Shown here piece after piece: positions 14,707 to 22,257 of a stretch of DNA of 32,408 bases. The DNA lies in NCBI GenBank assembly GCA_902805635.1, contig CADCTC010000239.1, positions 1-32,408 of the forward strand. The letters are read 5' to 3'. The translations under genes were made by a program, and so were the position numbers. This DNA is from an uncultured Chloroflexota bacterium. Its GTDB lineage: Bacteria; Chloroflexota; UBA11872; UBA12225. Within the stretch, counting starts at the first letter, position 1, and every line of letters begins with the position of its first letter. Below the pieces are notes generated by a model. It ran no database searches, was not told where the DNA came from, and was given only the letters and a program-made list of their open reading frames with translations.

Positions 14707-15435
14707 GTGACTGGGGCTGAAGCAGCGGTTGGAGACTACGTTCTGACGGGGCCGCCGGAGGAGCGGCCGGTCGGGCGCGTGGACGTGGTTCTTGAGTTGG
14801 CCAGCGGGACGCGGCTCGTAATTGCACGGGCCTACTCGCGCGGCAGCTTCGTGGTCGCGACGACGGCAGAGCTAGCGGGGACGGAGACAGACTCGGAAAC
14901 GGGGCTACGCTGGCATATATTGGGTGTGACGCCTGAGACGCTGGCCGCGCGGGGGGTGTTCCGGCGGGAGATGGGGCGACTGACGCGCGATCCGCTACCG
15001 ACGATGTTCGGGTCACCGCGCGATGACGCGGAGGCGGCGGCTGACGTGCAGCAGGCTCTGGCTGAGGACGGGATGACGCGCGACGGTGACATCACCGTGC
15101 GTGTACAGCAGGGCGTGGCGGTATTGGAGGGCGGGCTAGGCACCGTCGGGGGAAAAGTGGCGGCGGAACGGCTGGCGCGGACGACGCCGGGGATATGGGA
15201 CGCGGTGAACCGCCTGGTCAGTGACGAGGAGTTGGGAGCGCTGGTGCGCGGCCGGCTGCGCGTGGAGGGGCTGGTGGCGGACGGTGTGCAGGACGTGGCT
15301 GCTCATGGCAGTGTGGTCGAAGTGACTCTGCTGCCTGGGTACGGTCGCCTGGCAGATGACGTTCGGCGGGTATGCGCGGACGTGCCGGGGCTCAGAGAGC
15401 TGGTGTGCCGCCTCGCGTCCAAGGAAGGACCCTGA
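14707..15435 (+). CDS. BON-domain protein
   Basis: This 242-aa protein has no signal peptide or membrane segment. Residues 1-80 are a beta-rich region resembling a PRC-barrel-like domain (DYVLTGPPEERPVGRVDVV, then SFVVATTAEL); this part is a guess. Residues about 105-165 form a BON domain: DADVQQAL-type helix, DITVRVQQGVAVLEGGLG, and AERLARTTPGIWDAVNRLV. A second BON-like half may follow (180-240). BON domains bind phospholipid or peptidoglycan surfaces. The sugar isomerase gene starts 3 bp downstream, so they form an operon. Confidence 0.78.
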   Translation: MTGAEAAVGDYVLTGPPEERPVGRVDVVLELASGTRLVIARAYSRGSFVVATTAELAGTETDSETGLRWHILGVTPETLAARGVFRREMGRLTRDPLPTMFGSPRDDAEAAADVQQALAEDGMTRDGDITVRVQQGVAVLEGGLGTVGGKVAAERLARTTPGIWDAVNRLVSDEELGALVRGRLRVEGLVADGVQDVAAHGSVVEVTLLPGYGRLADDVRRVCADVPGLRELVCRLASKEGP

Positions 15436-15438
15436 ACG

Positions 15439-16347
15439 ATGGCAGTGTTTCTTGGCGCCGGGGCAGGAAGCTCGTCTGCACTGCTGGAGGCGGAGCTCGG
15501 CCGGCTGGCTGCGTTGGGATACACAGCCGCGGAGATCAACCCGGACTACCTGGACTGCATCTTCGGCGGCCGGCTGCATCCAGGACAACGTGACCACATT
15601 GCGGCGGCGTGCAGACCATTCGCGCTGCCGGTGGATCGGGCACCGCAGCGGGGGAAGCTGCGACTGACGGTGCACTCACCGGCTGTACTGGACCTGCGCC
15701 ACGCGACGCTGCCGGAGGTGCACCGGCACATCCTGCTGGCGACGGTGGAGTTGGCGGCGGCGGTAGGGGCGGTGGTCGTGGTGGTGCATTTCGAGCAGCA
15801 CAGCGGCGTGGCGGCGCTGGAAGCTCAGCTGCAGCGGGGGCTGCTTGAAGCTGCGGACCTGGCGGGGCGGCACGCGGTCACACTAGGGGTGGAGAACATC
15901 GAAGTGGAGCGGGCGGAGCGGGTTGTGGAGCTGGTGGAGAGCTTGCAGCACCCGCACGTGCGTATGACGTACGACTTTGGGCACGACTACCTGGCGTCGG
16001 CCCACTTCGGCTACGACCATCTGGCTTCGGTACGCGTGTGCGCGCCGTACGTGGCGCACACGCATCTCTCAGACAATTGCGGGCGGTTCGACCCTGCGCG
16101 GCTGGGCGACTTCACGCTCTACAAGGCGGTGCCGGCGCGGAATATTCAGATCGCCGGGTTAGGCGACATGCACCTGCCGATTGGCTGGGGGACGCTGCCG
16201 TATGACAGGGCGCTGCGCGCGTTCCGAGAGGCGCGAGGGGAGCCGTACGACGGGGTGCTGCTGGGAGAGCACCGGCGCACGTTCGCCGCCGCGGACGGGG
16301 AGGTGCTCGAACGTCTCCAGGACTTCGCTGAGCTAGTGGGAAGCTAG
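15439..16347 (+). CDS. Sugar phosphate isomerase/epimerase-like TIM barrel protein
   Basis: This 302-aa protein belongs to the xylose isomerase-like TIM barrel (AP endonuclease 2) superfamily. Candidate metal ligands and catalytic residues are His79 in VHSP, His117, Glu152 in GVENIE, Asp179/His182 in YDFGH, and HTHLSDN (207-213), with a late Glu in LLGEHR. These are the usual positions for a divalent-metal site. The reaction could be sugar isomerisation or epimerisation, inosose dehydration or endonuclease action; the lack of DNA-binding loops favours a small-molecule substrate. It is probably co-transcribed with the BON-domain gene and is followed by a good terminator. Confidence 0.85.
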   Translation: MAVFLGAGAGSSSALLEAELGRLAALGYTAAEINPDYLDCIFGGRLHPGQRDHIAAACRPFALPVDRAPQRGKLRLTVHSPAVLDLRHATLPEVHRHILLATVELAAAVGAVVVVVHFEQHSGVAALEAQLQRGLLEAADLAGRHAVTLGVENIEVERAERVVELVESLQHPHVRMTYDFGHDYLASAHFGYDHLASVRVCAPYVAHTHLSDNCGRFDPARLGDFTLYKAVPARNIQIAGLGDMHLPIGWGTLPYDRALRAFREARGEPYDGVLLGEHRRTFAAADGEVLERLQDFAELVGS

Positions 16348-16356
16348 CGTCGCCGA

Positions 16357-16387
16357 CCTCTCCCACAAGGGGAGAGGGCCTTTTCGG
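16357..16387 (+). terminator. Intrinsic terminator formed by a CCTCTCC repeat (copy 2)
   Basis: CCTCTCCC (16357-16364) pairs with GGGAGAGG (16370-16377), and GCCTTTTC follows. It sits 9 bp after the isomerase stop and has the same core as the dispersed repeat family, so a repeat appears to act as a terminator. Confidence 0.7.
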
Positions 16388-16416
16388 GGCAGGTTGGCGA
16401 CGATGGGTGGTGGTAT

Positions 16417-17034
16417 TTAGCGGGCGAAGCGCATGTCGATGTCGCCGGCCATGGTCTCGCACACGCCGATGATGGTGCCGGCGACAAGTGGGACGAGCGC
16501 GACGGCGAGGATGCCGAGCATCGGCTGGGCGGCGATGCCGGCGAGGAGGGCAACGACGGGGGCGAGCGCCGCGATGAAGACCGCGGCGCAGACGGTAAAG
16601 ACGGGGATCAGTGGCTCGGTCCACCACCAGAGGGCATCGCGCTGGCGCTGCCACGCTTCCAGCGCCTCACGGCGGCGAGCCACGAGCAAGTCGCGGCCCA
16701 GTAGCAGGGCGGGGCCGAACTGCTCTACCGCCAGCGCCTCGGCGCGCTCGCGCGCGACGCCGCTGTACATCAGATCACGCACGGCAGCATCCAGGTCCGC
16801 ACCGATCTGCTCGATGAGCGTGGCGCGCGCGACGCAGCCGAGAGGGGTAAGGATGCCGCCAGCCTCCAAGGCGGGGTCAAACTGGCCCTCAAGCGACGCG
16901 GCCAGGGCTGCCAGGTAGCTTTCCACCGGGCCGGCAGGGATGCCGATTCGCGCGGTGGCGCGTGGTCGCGCGGATAGGAGCAGCGCGGGCATGTCGCCCG
17001 GGTCGTCCAGTCGGATGCTTGCTCCTGCGGTCAT
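16417..17034 (-). CDS. HAAS-like PadR-partner membrane protein
   Basis: This 205-aa protein has an N-terminal helical domain (about 35-125: YLAALAASLEGQF, then IGADLDAAVRDLMYSGV, then ERAEALAVEQFGP). This resembles the HAAS/permease-prefix domain that commonly accompanies PadR regulators. Two C-terminal helices follow (PVFTVCAAVFIAALAPVVALL and MLGILAVALVPLVAGTIIGV). Such proteins are thought to signal together with PadR. The PadR gene lies immediately upstream on the same strand. The ATG at 17034 is preferred over a GTG at 17094, because that codon falls inside a perfect palindrome. No good Shine-Dalgarno is visible. Confidence 0.72.
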   Translation of the reverse strand: MTAGASIRLDDPGDMPALLLSARPRATARIGIPAGPVESYLAALAASLEGQFDPALEAGGILTPLGCVARATLIEQIGADLDAAVRDLMYSGVARERAEALAVEQFGPALLLGRDLLVARRREALEAWQRQRDALWWWTEPLIPVFTVCAAVFIAALAPVVALLAGIAAQPMLGILAVALVPLVAGTIIGVCETMAGDIDMRFAR

Positions 17035-17080
17035 TGCGCTGTGCTGAATGGAGGTTGGTGGCGCCGGTATGCCTGGACTA

Positions 17081-17097
17081 CCAGTGGTTACCACTGG
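17081..17097. promoter_or_regulatory. Perfect palindrome between PadR and its membrane partner
   Basis: CCAGTGGT-T-ACCACTGG is perfectly symmetric with 8-bp arms. It lies 47 bp upstream of the partner's ATG and 56 bp past the PadR stop. It is a good operator candidate; binding by the neighbouring PadR protein is only an inference from position. Confidence 0.5.
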
Positions 17098-17152
17098 GGT
17101 GCGCTAAAGCGTACGGGTTTTGTCGCGCGGGCGGTTGTGGGTAGTCTGCGGG

Positions 17153-17632
17153 TTAGCGCTGCCGGCCAGCTGCCCCGGCGGGCGAGGTGAGCGCGCCCGG
17201 CGCGCCGGCAAGTGCCGCGGGCAGGCCGCCTTCATCCCCCTGGCCAATCACCTGGAGAATACGCAAGGCGAACTGGCGCCAGCGGCCGGCAGTCTGGGAG
17301 GCGGCGCTGCGGCCTTGGGGGGTAAGGCGGTAGACGCGGCGGCGGCGTTTGCCCTGCGGTGGGTAGGGTTCCCAGACGCCTTCGATGAGGCCGTCCTGCT
17401 CCAGGCGCTGCAGCGCGGGATAGAGGCTGCCCCAGCTACCGGTGAAGAAGCCGCCGCTGCGGCGCTCGATCTCTTTGGCCAGTCCGTAGCCGTGCAGCGG
17501 ACCGTCCGCTAACACTGAAAGGACCAGGGCCGGTGTCGTGCCGGACGGCAGTTCGCCGCCGGGCGCTCCGCCTGTTCCGGCCGCGCCGGTCCTCCCACCG
17601 CCCGGCTCTGCGCTTCCCGCTTTGGGGGGCAT
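17153..17632 (-). CDS. PadR family transcriptional regulator
   Basis: After a Gly/Ala/Pro-rich N-terminal extension (1-30), this 159-aa protein shows the PadR winged helix: VLSVLADGPLHGYGLAKEI (38-56), GSLYPALQRLEQDGLI (68-83) and RRRRVYRLTPQGR (96-108). The extension and an Ala/Gly tail are longer than in minimal PadR proteins. PadR regulators are usually repressors that respond to small molecules or, with HAAS partners, to membrane signals. The ATG at 17632 is fixed by AGGAG 8 nt upstream; a start at 17662 is less likely. It has a good promoter and probably controls itself and the downstream membrane gene. Confidence 0.9.
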   Translation of the reverse strand: MPPKAGSAEPGGGRTGAAGTGGAPGGELPSGTTPALVLSVLADGPLHGYGLAKEIERRSGGFFTGSWGSLYPALQRLEQDGLIEGVWEPYPPQGKRRRRVYRLTPQGRSAASQTAGRWRQFALRILQVIGQGDEGGLPAALAGAPGALTSPAGAAGRQR

Positions 17633-17640
17633 CACTCTAG

Positions 17641-17645
17641 CTCCT
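17641..17645 (-). promoter_or_regulatory. Ribosome binding site of the PadR gene
   Basis: AGGAG on the minus strand, 8 nt before the ATG at 17632; it decides this start over the ATG at 17662. Confidence 0.7.
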
Positions 17646-17690
17646 GCGGCCACCCTGGCCATGCCTGTGCGGCAGCGTTGCCGCGCGTTA

Positions 17691-17733
17691 TATCGCCTGG
17701 TGATACGATACGCGCCCGGCGGGGAGGCGTCAA
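17691..17733 (-). promoter_or_regulatory. PadR promoter with overlapping inverted repeat
   Basis: On the minus strand TTGACG (17733-17728) is followed after exactly 17 bp by TATCGT (17710-17705), the best promoter in the window. An AT-rich inverted repeat, TATCG/CGATA (17691-17695 and 17706-17710), overlaps the -10, as expected for an autoregulatory operator. Confidence 0.6.
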
Positions 17734-17764
17734 GGGTTTGGAGGAACGGCGTACCGTGGCGCGG

Positions 17765-18541
17765 TCAGATATTGGACTTGCCCTGGGAGCCGTCCACGGG
17801 GACGCAGGCACCGCTGACCCAGCTTGCCCGCGCGGAGCACAGAAAGACGGCCACAGCGGCGACTTCCTCGGGATGCCCGAAGCGTCCCAATGGAATGTCG
17901 CGCTTGACGAAGTCGGCGATGCCCTGCGGGTCGGCCTGCTGGCGCTTCTCCCAGCTGCCACCGGGGAAGAGGATGGAGCCGGGGGCGATCGCGTTGACGC
18001 GGACGTTGTCCGGGGCAAGCTCGCGGGAGAGACTCTTGGCCAGGCTATTAAGGGAAGACTTGACGGCGTTGTAGCCGGTGTAGCCACCGCTCTCGCGCCC
18101 GTAAATGGAAGAGATCACCAGGATGCAGCCGCCATTGCGACGCCGGAAGTGTGGCACCGCCAGCCGGCTGGCCGCCACGGCGGGATAGAGGTTGAGTGCC
18201 ACGACTCCCTGCCAGTCGGCGGCAGTGGTATCCATAAAGGGCTTATTGGCGGGCGCGCTGCCGCCCAGATTGTTGACCAGGATGTCTACGCCGCCGAAGC
18301 GTTCCGCCGCGCCATCAACCAGTCGTGCTATCCCTTCGGTCGAAGTCAGATCGCCGGCGATTGGCAGCGCTCGGCCGCCGGCGCGCTCTATTTCGTCAGC
18401 GACGCCGCGCAGCTCGGATTCACCACGCGCACCGATGGCGACGGCGCAACCCTCCGCAGCTAGTCCGAGCGCGATAGCGCGCCCGATCCCGCGTGATGCG
18501 CCGGTGACGACCGCTACTTTGTCCCGCAGCTCCAGGTCCAT
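17765..18541 (-). CDS. Short-chain dehydrogenase/reductase
   Basis: This 258-aa classical SDR has the cofactor motif TGASRGIG (13-20), NNLG (90-93) in place of the usual NNAG, catalytic Ser144, and YNAVK with Tyr157 and Lys161. The C-terminus ends in GACVPVDGSQ, typical of FabG-like enzymes. It should oxidise or reduce a small alcohol/ketone with NAD(P)H; the substrate is unknown. The ATG at 18541 follows a strong AGGAGG. The PadR gene lies downstream on the same strand after 132 bp but has its own promoter. The next gene upstream is divergent, with only about 10 bp between candidate starts. Confidence 0.9.
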   Translation of the reverse strand: MDLELRDKVAVVTGASRGIGRAIALGLAAEGCAVAIGARGESELRGVADEIERAGGRALPIAGDLTSTEGIARLVDGAAERFGGVDILVNNLGGSAPANKPFMDTTAADWQGVVALNLYPAVAASRLAVPHFRRRNGGCILVISSIYGRESGGYTGYNAVKSSLNSLAKSLSRELAPDNVRVNAIAPGSILFPGGSWEKRQQADPQGIADFVKRDIPLGRFGHPEEVAAVAVFLCSARASWVSGACVPVDGSQGKSNI

Positions 18542-18546
18542 CTCTT

Positions 18547-18552
18547 CCTCCT
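18547..18552 (-). promoter_or_regulatory. Strong ribosome binding site of the SDR
   Basis: AGGAGG on the minus strand lies 5 nt before the ATG at 18541. It overlaps the candidate start of the divergent glycosyltransferase by one base. Confidence 0.7.
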
Positions 18553-20018
18553 TGTTTGGGCGTGGGATTGTAGGTGGCGCCCTGCAGGGCTGCATCAAGC
18601 GGTGGTGGCTCCCGGCAGCTGTCGGGACCATCGCGACGGTGGGGGTGCTGCTGCGGCTGGCGTTTCTCTCTGTGCCGCTGATCACGGATGAAGCCGGCTA
18701 CGCGTACGTGGCCCACTGGATGGCGCGCGGGTTGGCGCTGTACACCGACCTCTGGTTCGACCGGCCGCAGGGGATCTTCCTGGTGTATGGCATGCAGATG
18801 GCGGTGCTAGGCGAATCTACGGAAGCGATCCGGCTTGGAGCAGCGCTCTACAACGGGGTGACGACGGTGCTGGTGCACGCCCTGGGGCGGACGCTGGCGA
18901 CGCCCCGTGTAGGACTGGCGTCGGCGGGGTTGTTCGCACTGGCGAGCGCGAGCCCGGCCATCGAGGGGTTCACGGCCAACGGCGAGCTGTATATGAACCT
19001 GCCGGTGGTGGCGTGCCTGCTGCTGGCGGCGCACGGCCGGTGGACATGGAGCGGCGTGGCGCTGGCGCTCGCGGTCGCCGTCAAGCCGACGGCAGTGCTG
19101 AGCGCGGGGCCGGCCCTGGCAGTGCTGTTGCTCTGGGCCCGCCGCCCGGCTACGGTTCTTCGGCGCTGCGTATTGGTTGCGGCTGGGCTAGTGGTGGGGG
19201 TGGCGCCGTTTGTAGCGCACGGGGTGGCTACCGACGCGGCGTTGTATTGGTATTCGGTGGTGGGGTTCCGGGTACAGGCGCACTCGGCACTGAGCGTCGG
19301 AGGGGCGCTGGTGCGGGACCTGCTGCAGACTGCCCCTACGGTGACCGCGGCGCTACTGCCGCTGTGGGTTCTGGTGGCGATTGGAGGATACGCCGGCGGA
19401 TGGACTCGTGCGGGCGTGGCAGGGATGGCGCTACTGGGCGGGGCGGTGGCAGGCGCGGCGTTGGGTGGCTACTGGTATTGGCACTACTACGTGGGGCTAG
19501 TCCCCGGCGCGGCGCTGCTGGGTGCGCTGGGCATGGCGTGGGTACTGGACAGACGGCACAGAGCGCTCGCTGCAGTGCTGCTTCTGGCCACGCTGGTGGC
19601 AGTTGGCTTCAATGCGCGGCTGGTGGGGACCGCGCGGGAGACGAGCTGGCGGTTGTACGGGCGGCCTGCGTATCTACAGAGCTCCGCAATCGCGGACTAC
19701 GTGCGGGCGCGAACGGGCGAGCAGGACACTATCTACGCGGCGTTTGCGCAGGCGGACCTGTACCACCTCAGCGGCCGGCGGTCTGCGGGGCGGCATCTGT
19801 ATTGGACGGAGATCAACCGTGCGCCGGGGGCGCTGGAGGCGGTGATCGAAATGCTAGACGACCCGGCGCGGCGGCCGGCCTACGTCATCGAGATCGAGCG
19901 TGAGCTGGAGGTGCCGGGGCGTTCGGCGGCGTTCTGGGAGCGCGTAGAGCGGTACTACATGCCCGAGCGTGAGATCGGTGGATTCATGCTGTACCGGCGC
20001 CGGGAGAACGGAGCGTAA
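18552..20018 (+). CDS. GT-C membrane glycosyltransferase (ArnT/PMT-like)
   Basis: This protein of about 488 aa has many transmembrane helices and the hallmarks of GT-C enzymes that use polyprenyl-phosphate sugars. The first helix leads to LRLAFLSVPLITDEAGYAY with the DE pair (46-47) in the first outer loop, and WFDRPQGIFLVYG matches the second acidic loop of ArnT-type transferases. The C-terminal 120 residues form a soluble domain (RTGEQDTIYAAFAQADLYHL). It probably transfers a sugar to a lipid or protein outside the membrane. The start is uncertain: TTG at 18552 is the only in-frame candidate that keeps helix 1. The next gene overlaps by 1 bp (TAATG). Confidence 0.83.
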   Translation: MFGRGIVGGALQGCIKRWWLPAAVGTIATVGVLLRLAFLSVPLITDEAGYAYVAHWMARGLALYTDLWFDRPQGIFLVYGMQMAVLGESTEAIRLGAALYNGVTTVLVHALGRTLATPRVGLASAGLFALASASPAIEGFTANGELYMNLPVVACLLLAAHGRWTWSGVALALAVAVKPTAVLSAGPALAVLLLWARRPATVLRRCVLVAAGLVVGVAPFVAHGVATDAALYWYSVVGFRVQAHSALSVGGALVRDLLQTAPTVTAALLPLWVLVAIGGYAGGWTRAGVAGMALLGGAVAGAALGGYWYWHYYVGLVPGAALLGALGMAWVLDRRHRALAAVLLLATLVAVGFNARLVGTARETSWRLYGRPAYLQSSAIADYVRARTGEQDTIYAAFAQADLYHLSGRRSAGRHLYWTEINRAPGALEAVIEMLDDPARRPAYVIEIERELEVPGRSAAFWERVERYYMPEREIGGFMLYRRRENGA

Positions 20019-20968
20019 TGAGTCTGCCGGCGGTAGTGCGGTCGAGAAGCGTTCCGTGGGGGCGGGTGCTTGTCGGGGCGGGAGCGGTGTTGCTTCTGGC
20101 GCCAAATAGCAGCGTGCTGGAGCACCGGCTGGTGGTCGCGGCGTTTTTGTTCGCACTGGCGACGGGGCGAGGACGGCAGTTTCTGTGGGATTGGCTGCCG
20201 CTGACGGCGGCGGCGGCGGCATTCGTGGTCCTGCGGCAGGTCGCGGCGGGGTCACCGTTTCCACGCCGGGGGCTGGCGGTGGCCGAGATGGAGCTGAGAC
20301 TATTCGATGGCGAGCTGCCATCGGCATGGCTGCAGCAGACGTTGCGTGGCGGAGGCGGGCTGGACGCGTTGGACTATGCGGCAACGGCGGTACACGCGTC
20401 GTACTTCGTCGGCTTCGTGGCGGTGGGGGTGTGGCTGTGGCTGCGGGCGCACCGGCTCTTCCGACCGTATGTGCTGACGCTGGCGCTGACGTTTGCGCTG
20501 GGGCTTGCGGGGTATGTGGCACTCCCGACCGAGCCACCGTGGCTGGTGGCGCGGGACCTGGGCGGCCCGCCGACACGCCGGATCATCGTGGATACGACGC
20601 GCGGCGCACCGGTGGCAGCCGCGGTGGCGGAGTTGGGGCGCCCCTGGCAGGGCGACCCGGATGCACTAGGGGACCCGAACCCTGCCGCGGCGATGCCATC
20701 GGTCCATACCGCCATCACGGCGGCGCTAGGCCTGTTCCTGTTTCGGGTCGGACCGGTGGCCGGCGCGGCGGGCGTGGCGTACACGCTGGCCATGGGGGCC
20801 GCGCTGGTGTACCTGGGCGAACACTTTGTGCTGGACGTGGTCGCCGGGGTGGCGTGCGCGGCGCTGGCGGTGTGGCTCGCGCGAGTGCTGCCGGCGGTGA
20901 TGACCACCGCAACGGCGGCGGTCAGTGCACGCTACTCGCCGGCGCCGGCGCGCTCCCGACCGCGGTAG
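20018..20968 (+). CDS. PAP2/AUR1-like membrane phosphatase or phosphotransferase
   Basis: This 316-aa multi-pass protein contains AMPSVH (225-230) and YLGEHFVLDVVAG (265-277, with His269 and Asp273), the two histidine motifs of the PAP2 superfamily. PTEPPWL (170-176) is characteristic of the AUR1/inositol phosphorylceramide synthase-like branch. It may move or remove a phospho-head group on lipids or undecaprenyl phosphate. Coupling to the upstream glycosyltransferase by a 1-bp stop/start overlap suggests a shared role in glycolipid or cell-wall polymer synthesis. The last 37 bp overlap the convergent FmdB-type gene. Confidence 0.85.
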   Translation: MSLPAVVRSRSVPWGRVLVGAGAVLLLAPNSSVLEHRLVVAAFLFALATGRGRQFLWDWLPLTAAAAAFVVLRQVAAGSPFPRRGLAVAEMELRLFDGELPSAWLQQTLRGGGGLDALDYAATAVHASYFVGFVAVGVWLWLRAHRLFRPYVLTLALTFALGLAGYVALPTEPPWLVARDLGGPPTRRIIVDTTRGAPVAAAVAELGRPWQGDPDALGDPNPAAAMPSVHTAITAALGLFLFRVGPVAGAAGVAYTLAMGAALVYLGEHFVLDVVAGVACAALAVWLARVLPAVMTTATAAVSARYSPAPARSRPR

Positions 20969-21144
20969 GCCGCGCTGCGAGGCACTTTGATGGTGTAGTT
21001 CTCTTTGCTGGCAAAGACCGAGGGAAGCTTCTGCGACGCTGTGCCGCACGTGGGGCAGCCGACGGGCTCAGCAGATTGGCTGATCGGCCGCATTTGCTCG
21101 AACTCCTTGTCGCACTTCTCGCACCAGTATTCGTAGACGGGCAT
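20932..21144 (-). CDS. FmdB family zinc-ribbon protein
   Basis: This 70-aa protein opens MPVYEYWCEKCDKEFEQ and has paired CxxC motifs (Cys8/Cys11 and Cys30/Cys33) that should bind one zinc ion, the signature of FmdB-type putative regulatory proteins. The basic C-terminal tail is variable. The biochemical role of the family is not established. GAGGAG lies about 11 nt before the ATG. It overlaps the PAP2-type gene tail to tail by 37 bp. Confidence 0.88.
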   Translation of the reverse strand: MPVYEYWCEKCDKEFEQMRPISQSAEPVGCPTCGTASQKLPSVFASKENYTIKVPRSAAYRGRERAGAGE

Positions 21145-21341
21145 GGGTGGTCGCGCTCCTCAAGGGGAATCCACAGGACGTGCCGCGGCGTTGTAGTCAG
21201 TGAGGGGTGGCAGCGAGGTGGGGCGGCGAGGCCGCTGGCACCAGTCTTGCTGGTCAATTCCCTGAACATCGCGCGGCCGTCTCAGTGTAACGCCCAAGGG
21301 CGGCGCCGGCGGCAGACGCATAGCACCTAGGAGGATCGTGG
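21145..21341. other. Divergent intergenic region, FmdB / secreted protein
   Basis: About 197 bp that should hold both promoters. A 5-bp inverted repeat ACCAG-n5-CTGGT occurs near 21240-21254. I see no convincing promoter pair, RNA gene or ORF. Confidence 0.4.
21329..21334 (+). promoter_or_regulatory. Ribosome binding site of the secreted protein gene
   Basis: AGGAGG, 7 nt before the ATG at 21342; a strong site that fixes this start. Confidence 0.7.
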
Positions 21342-22223
21342 ATGCCTCAGCAACGGATTAGTCGCCGGGCCATGGGCGCGGCGGCGGTTGGATCGGCGGT
21401 GGGGGGGGTCATCCTCGCGCTGCCGCAGCCGGCCGCGTTCGGCGAGGTCAGCGCGGGCGCGCTGGCACAGGCAACCGCCGTTTCGCCGCAAGGCGGCGTG
21501 TCGCCGCAGCCAACGCCGGGCGCAAAGCGTGAGGTGCGCTTCTACCCGGTGGATCCCCAGTTCCTGGCGTACTACAACCAGGTTGATGGGCCGCGCACGT
21601 TGGGTGGCGCAATCTCGCCGGTGACGACGACGGTAGATGGAATGCCGGCGCAGTACTTCGAGAAGGCTCGCCTGGAGAACCGGACGGCAGCGAACCGGAC
21701 CGGCAACCCGGCGTACAACTTCGAGTACGGCCTGCTGGTGGACGAGATGAAGGCGGTGCGCAGCCTGCAGCCGGTGGGTGGCGATCGCTCCAACGTGACC
21801 TATTCGACCATCCAGGACCAGTCCGAGCAAAGTCTGCGCGTTTCGCCCCCGTCCAATGCCAACGGCCCGCAGCCGCGACCGGATGGCTCGGTGTTCGTGC
21901 CGTTCAGCGCGGACCTGTCGTCGGCGCCGGGACACAACATCCCGCCGTACTTCTGGGAGTTCATTAACCGTGCCGACCTGTTCCCCGGCGGGTGGCTGCA
22001 CGACATCGGGCTGCCGGTGACTCCGGCCATCCCCGCGGTGGTGGACAAGGGCCGCATCATTGGCGCGAACGTGCAGCGCTTCACGGGCGTCCCGATCACC
22101 GTACAGGCGTTTCAGCGCACCATCCTGACCTACGACCCGGCCAATCCGGCGGGGTACCTGACTGAGCGAGCCAACACCGGCACCGACTACATGGCGGTGT
22201 TCCCGGAGCGCGTTCCCGTCTAG
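21342..22223 (+). CDS. Tat-exported protein with two QYFE-type modules
   Basis: This 293-aa protein has a twin-arginine-like signal: SRRAM (7-11) followed by a hydrophobic, Ala/Gly-rich stretch to about residue 43. Two related modules follow: one near 70-112 (FLAYYNQVDGPRTLGGAIS, then QYFEKARLEN) and one near 203-280 (FWEFINRADLFPGG, then VQAFQRTILTYDP). This resembles a repeat that I associate with secreted Chloroflexota proteins (FGxPI...QYFERARFE), often next to peptidase or wall-binding domains. It may act in surface binding; no catalytic residues are apparent. Glycosyltransferase genes lie nearby. Confidence 0.7.
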   Translation: MPQQRISRRAMGAAAVGSAVGGVILALPQPAAFGEVSAGALAQATAVSPQGGVSPQPTPGAKREVRFYPVDPQFLAYYNQVDGPRTLGGAISPVTTTVDGMPAQYFEKARLENRTAANRTGNPAYNFEYGLLVDEMKAVRSLQPVGGDRSNVTYSTIQDQSEQSLRVSPPSNANGPQPRPDGSVFVPFSADLSSAPGHNIPPYFWEFINRADLFPGGWLHDIGLPVTPAIPAVVDKGRIIGANVQRFTGVPITVQAFQRTILTYDPANPAGYLTERANTGTDYMAVFPERVPV

Positions 22224-22244
22224 GCCCGCCTGGCGGCCCACACT

Positions 22245-22250
22245 TACAAT
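22245..22250 (+). promoter_or_regulatory. Candidate -10 box for leaderless GT-C mRNA
   Basis: TACAAT ends 7 nt before the GTG at 22258. No Shine-Dalgarno is present. Confidence 0.45.
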
Positions 22251-22257
22251 CAGCGCC

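Noticed and set aside
17092-17094. GTG as start of the HAAS-like protein
   Set aside because: It falls inside a perfect palindrome and has no ribosome site; the ATG at 17034 begins the conserved-looking part.
20968-21342. Riboswitch or other structured RNA upstream of the secreted protein
   Set aside because: Only the 5-bp ACCAG/CTGGT stem is visible; no known riboswitch core was recognised.
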